A stretch of 16,642 nt of DNA from positions 1-16,642 of the forward strand of contig JAEYRZ010000143.1 of NCBI GenBank assembly GCA_023435265.1. The letters are read 5' to 3'. Each line of letters starts with the position of its first letter. Position 1 is the first letter of the stretch. The notes beneath the pieces were generated by a model, which saw only the letters and a program-made list of their open reading frames with translations, did no database searches and had not been told where the DNA came from. Of this stretch, positions 15,012 through 16,642 are shown piece by piece. This DNA comes from Pseudomonadota bacterium. GTDB lineage: Bacteria; Desulfobacterota; Desulfobacteria; Desulfobacterales; Desulfosarcinaceae. The position numbers and the translations under genes are program-made.

Positions 15012-15027
15012 GGGTCAGGCTATTGCA
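15012..15027 (+). promoter_or_regulatory. Weak sigma-54 promoter candidate
   Basis: GG at 15013-15014 and GC at 15025-15026 have the required 10-base spacing, with a good -12 box (TTGCA) but a poor -24 box (GGGTCAG in place of TGGCACG). It lies about 72-87 bases before the tandem HTH start codon. It is reported because a much better sigma-54 site lies in front of the nearby usp gene. Confidence 0.25.
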
Positions 15028-15098
15028 TCTTACGTCCATTTTTGCGATGATCGCTTCGCTTCACCGGCATCATTCGACTTTGCGAAAAGGAGTTCCGT

Positions 15099-15494
15099 AT
15101 GCATAGGCCCCAGTTCATCAGCACGCAGGCGTATGCCGAACAAGCAGGCATCAGCCCGTCGACGGTCACAAAATGGTTGCGCAGCGGGAAACTCAAGGGA
15201 TGCAAAGAGGGCGGCAAATGGTTGGTTTCAACCGATCAACAGCCCGGGCAGACCGCGGCCGTTTCAAATCCCGCCGCGACGCTTCCCCCCAACACGGTTC
15301 CGGCGGCTTCGCCGCCTGCCGAAATGGCCTATTCGGTCGAAGAATTCAGCGCCCTGACGTATCTCACGGCATTCGGCGTCCAAACGTGGTTGAAAGCCGG
15401 CCGGCTGAGCGGAACGATGGACACCTCCGGCCGATGGCGCGTAGATGCCGCCAATCTCCAGGATCCCAAGTTCCAGCGCCTGGTCCGCAAATAA
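15099..15494 (+). CDS. Protein with two excisionase/MerR-type HTH domains
   Basis: The 131-residue protein consists of two similar DNA-binding modules joined by a Pro/Ala-rich linker (about 46-75). Module 1 (5-45) has ISTQAYAEQAGISPSTVTKWLRSGKLKG and GGKWLVS. Module 2 (76-118) has YSVEEFSALTYLTAFGVQTWLKAGRLSG and SGRWRV. Each keeps the W-L-x2-G-[KR]-L-x-G helix end and G-x-W-x-V wing of HTH_17 excisionase-like domains. Single-domain members are phage or transposon excisionases and small regulators. No integrase or phage gene is nearby, so a chromosomal regulator is more likely. The ATG has an AAAAGGAG site. Its stop is 13 bp from the convergent usp stop. It may be co-transcribed with the HDOD gene. 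Confidence 0.75.
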   Translation: MHRPQFISTQAYAEQAGISPSTVTKWLRSGKLKGCKEGGKWLVSTDQQPGQTAAVSNPAATLPPNTVPAASPPAEMAYSVEEFSALTYLTAFGVQTWLKAGRLSGTMDTSGRWRVDAANLQDPKFQRLVRK

Positions 15495-15507
15495 TCGCCG
15501 TCGGCGT

Positions 15508-15954
15508 TCAACCCTGACGCGAACGAATCAGAAGCAGCGGACGGTCGATCTGCTGGAGTACACCGGCGGCCACGCTGCCGTAGAAAACCCGCGCCAGTCC
15601 GCCGCGGCCGTGACTGGCCATGGCGATCAGGTCGACCGCTTCACGCTGCGCCACGCGCAGAATGCCGGTCACCACGCTGCCCGTTTCCACGATCGTATGG
15701 CATTTGATTCCTTTCTCCCTGAAGACACCGGCCACGCTGCCCAGGTAGGCTTCGGCTTCGGCGATTTTCTGTTCCGTGGCCTGCCTGCTTTGTTCGACCA
15801 GGATGCCCTTGTACCCATCGCCGATCACCTCGGGCTGCACCACTTGCAGCAAAAAGAGCTGCGCCGCGTTCATCAGGGCCAATCCTTCGACATGCTTGAA
15901 GATTCTTTCAGCGCGGGTCGATCCGTCGAGAGGAACCAGAATTCGGTAATACAT
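15508..15954 (-). CDS. Universal stress protein (UspA family)
   Basis: The 148-residue single-domain Usp opens with YRILVPLDGSTRAERIFKHVEGLA and ends with the nucleotide loop MASHGRGGLARVFYGSVAAGVL, followed by the strand DRPLLLIR. The loop fits G-2x-G-9x-G-S of ATP-binding members except that its first glycine is alanine (A-SH-G), a common variant, so ATP binding is plausible. Such proteins act as cytoplasmic homodimers under starvation or stress. The ATG at 15954 is set by an AAAGGAG site in the 10 bases upstream. A sigma-54 promoter lies 80-95 bases upstream, so it is probably induced by a sigma-54 activator. It is downstream of a membrane protein gene on the same strand, 188 bp away. Confidence 0.93.
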   Translation of the reverse strand: MYYRILVPLDGSTRAERIFKHVEGLALMNAAQLFLLQVVQPEVIGDGYKGILVEQSRQATEQKIAEAEAYLGSVAGVFREKGIKCHTIVETGSVVTGILRVAQREAVDLIAMASHGRGGLARVFYGSVAAGVLQQIDRPLLLIRSRQG

Positions 15955-16033
15955 GCCCTTCTCCTTTCTGCCGGTTGAGCGCCGGCCTGCCGTCCGGATT
16001 CGATGACGATCCCGGAGCCCCATTTTGAATTGC

Positions 16034-16049
16034 AGCAACCCACGTGCCA
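16034..16049 (-). promoter_or_regulatory. Sigma-54 promoter of the universal stress gene
   Basis: On the minus strand the sequence reads TGGCACG, four bases, TTGCT. Both boxes match the sigma-54 consensus TGGCACG-N4-TTGCW exactly and the GG-N10-GC spacing is right. The expected start near 16023 gives a leader of about 70 bases before the ATG at 15954. Sigma-54 promoters need an enhancer-binding activator; its site is not apparent nearby. Confidence 0.8.
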
Positions 16050-16142
16050 GAAAAATCGACACCCCAATGGCCTGCTGCGGAGTTCCACGGACCTGCGCTG
16101 TCGGCTTTTTTTGCGTCCTGTTAAAACAAGACCGACTCGGGC

Positions 16143-16642
16143 TTACAGCAATCCCCGGTAAATAAACAAGCCGTAGGCGGCGGTCAGCCCGAAACCCATG
16201 AAGCGGGGCAAGCGGCCGAACAAAGCGATGAACAGAAAGTGGGCCAGCCCCGCGCCGGCGATAAGCAGAAGCCCAAAGTCGAGAAACTGGGGGGTGGGAA
16301 TGCGGGCGAAGAGGGCAAACAACCCGATGCACATGGGTATGCAAATATGCCCGTCTCCGATTTGAGAGCTGTACACGATATCGGCCCGGCGCGTAAAGGC
16401 ATAGTAGAAGGCAGACAGGGCATTCGGCAGGACCATTAAAAAACCGCTCAACCAGCCGATATTCTTGAACACGAAAAAGCCTGTACCCTCTCTGGGAATC
16501 CAGGCCACCAGTCCTTCGATGGCGATGTACACGGTCCAGCCCGCGCCGACGACCAGGAGCATATCGGCCAGGATCGTCCATTCCAGGCTGCGGCCGCGGT
16601 GCACATTGTTCTTGAGCACATCGAAAACGTGAAAGATCTGCC
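16143..16642 (-). CDS. Membrane protein of unknown function, 5' end outside window
   Basis: The frame stays open to the window edge. A GTG at 16619 could start it, but has no ribosome site, and the codons before it read as normal coding (QIFHVFD), so the true start probably lies upstream. About five hydrophobic segments are visible: around DMLLVVGAGWTVYIAIEGLVAW, IGWLSGFLMVLPNALSAFYYAF, PMCIGLFALFA, FGLLLIAGAGLAHFLFIALF and MGFGLTAAYGLFIYRGLL. Short loops carry R/K on alternate sides. I do not recognise the family and suggest no function. It lies upstream of usp on the same strand, but usp has its own promoter in the gap between them. Confidence 0.65.
   Translation of the reverse strand, partial: QIFHVFDVLKNNVHRGRSLEWTILADMLLVVGAGWTVYIAIEGLVAWIPREGTGFFVFKNIGWLSGFLMVLPNALSAFYYAFTRRADIVYSSQIGDGHICIPMCIGLFALFARIPTPQFLDFGLLLIAGAGLAHFLFIALFGRLPRFMGFGLTAAYGLFIYRGLL

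Noticed and set aside
15099..15494. Prophage excisionase
   Set aside because: The fold is excisionase-like, but there are two modules, no integrase, attachment site or phage gene nearby, and the base composition looks like that of the neighbours.
15491..15510. Small CGCC-GTC-GGCG hairpin between the tandem HTH and usp genes
   Set aside because: A 4-bp stem without a T-tract is too weak to call a terminator.

Overview
The window looks like chromosomal DNA from a GC-rich anaerobic bacterium, most likely a sulfate-reducing or related Desulfobacterota (Desulfosarcina/Desulfatitalea-type). This is inferred from an HdrA-like flavoprotein, a solo PocR sensor, a DUF3786/Fe-S protein, an HDOD protein, a sigma-54 promoter and small inverted-repeat elements of the sort I associate with those genomes. 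No database search was possible. Bases 1-78 are a pure C homopolymer and are probably an artefact at a contig end.

Layout. (1) 79-1149, minus strand: a solo PocR-domain sensor followed by the 5' part of an HdrA-like flavoprotein, with a good sigma-70 promoter. (2) 1172-6955, plus strand: a palindromic repeat, a promoter overlapped by a 23-bp GntR/FadR-type operator, then a FadR-subfamily regulator, ornithine aminotransferase (rocD), ornithine carbamoyltransferase (argF/arcB type), a COG2403 P-loop protein resembling cyclic 2,3-diphosphoglycerate synthetase, and carbamate kinase (arcC). A 122-bp MITE-like element lies between argF and the P-loop gene. (3) 6947-7121: octamer-based direct and inverted repeats that contain the stop codons of both arcC and the convergent Nudix gene. 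(4) 8061-9695, plus strand: a 55-residue Cys-rich protein, a 114-bp inverted-repeat element, a strong intrinsic terminator, and an MFS transporter starting only 16 bp after it. (5) 9834-10649: a 4Fe-4S/DUF3786 protein, ending 2 bp from the convergent cysS. (6) 10652-13730, minus strand: cysS with its own promoter, and upstream of it a qor-DHFR-like pair. (7) 13943-15494, plus strand: an HDOD protein with a zinc ribbon, then a protein with two excisionase-type HTH domains. (8) 15508-16642, minus strand: a universal stress protein behind a near-perfect sigma-54 promoter, and a membrane protein running off the window.

The most coherent system is the ornithine/citrulline/carbamoyl-phosphate module. 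OTC and carbamate kinase together can turn citrulline into ornithine, ATP, CO2 and ammonia, and RocD can send ornithine on to glutamate semialdehyde. No arginine deiminase is visible, and a P-loop protein of unclear function sits between the two carbamoyl-phosphate enzymes. Control of the cluster by its first gene product through the operator is an inference from the site's match to the FadR-type consensus and its position over the -10 box.
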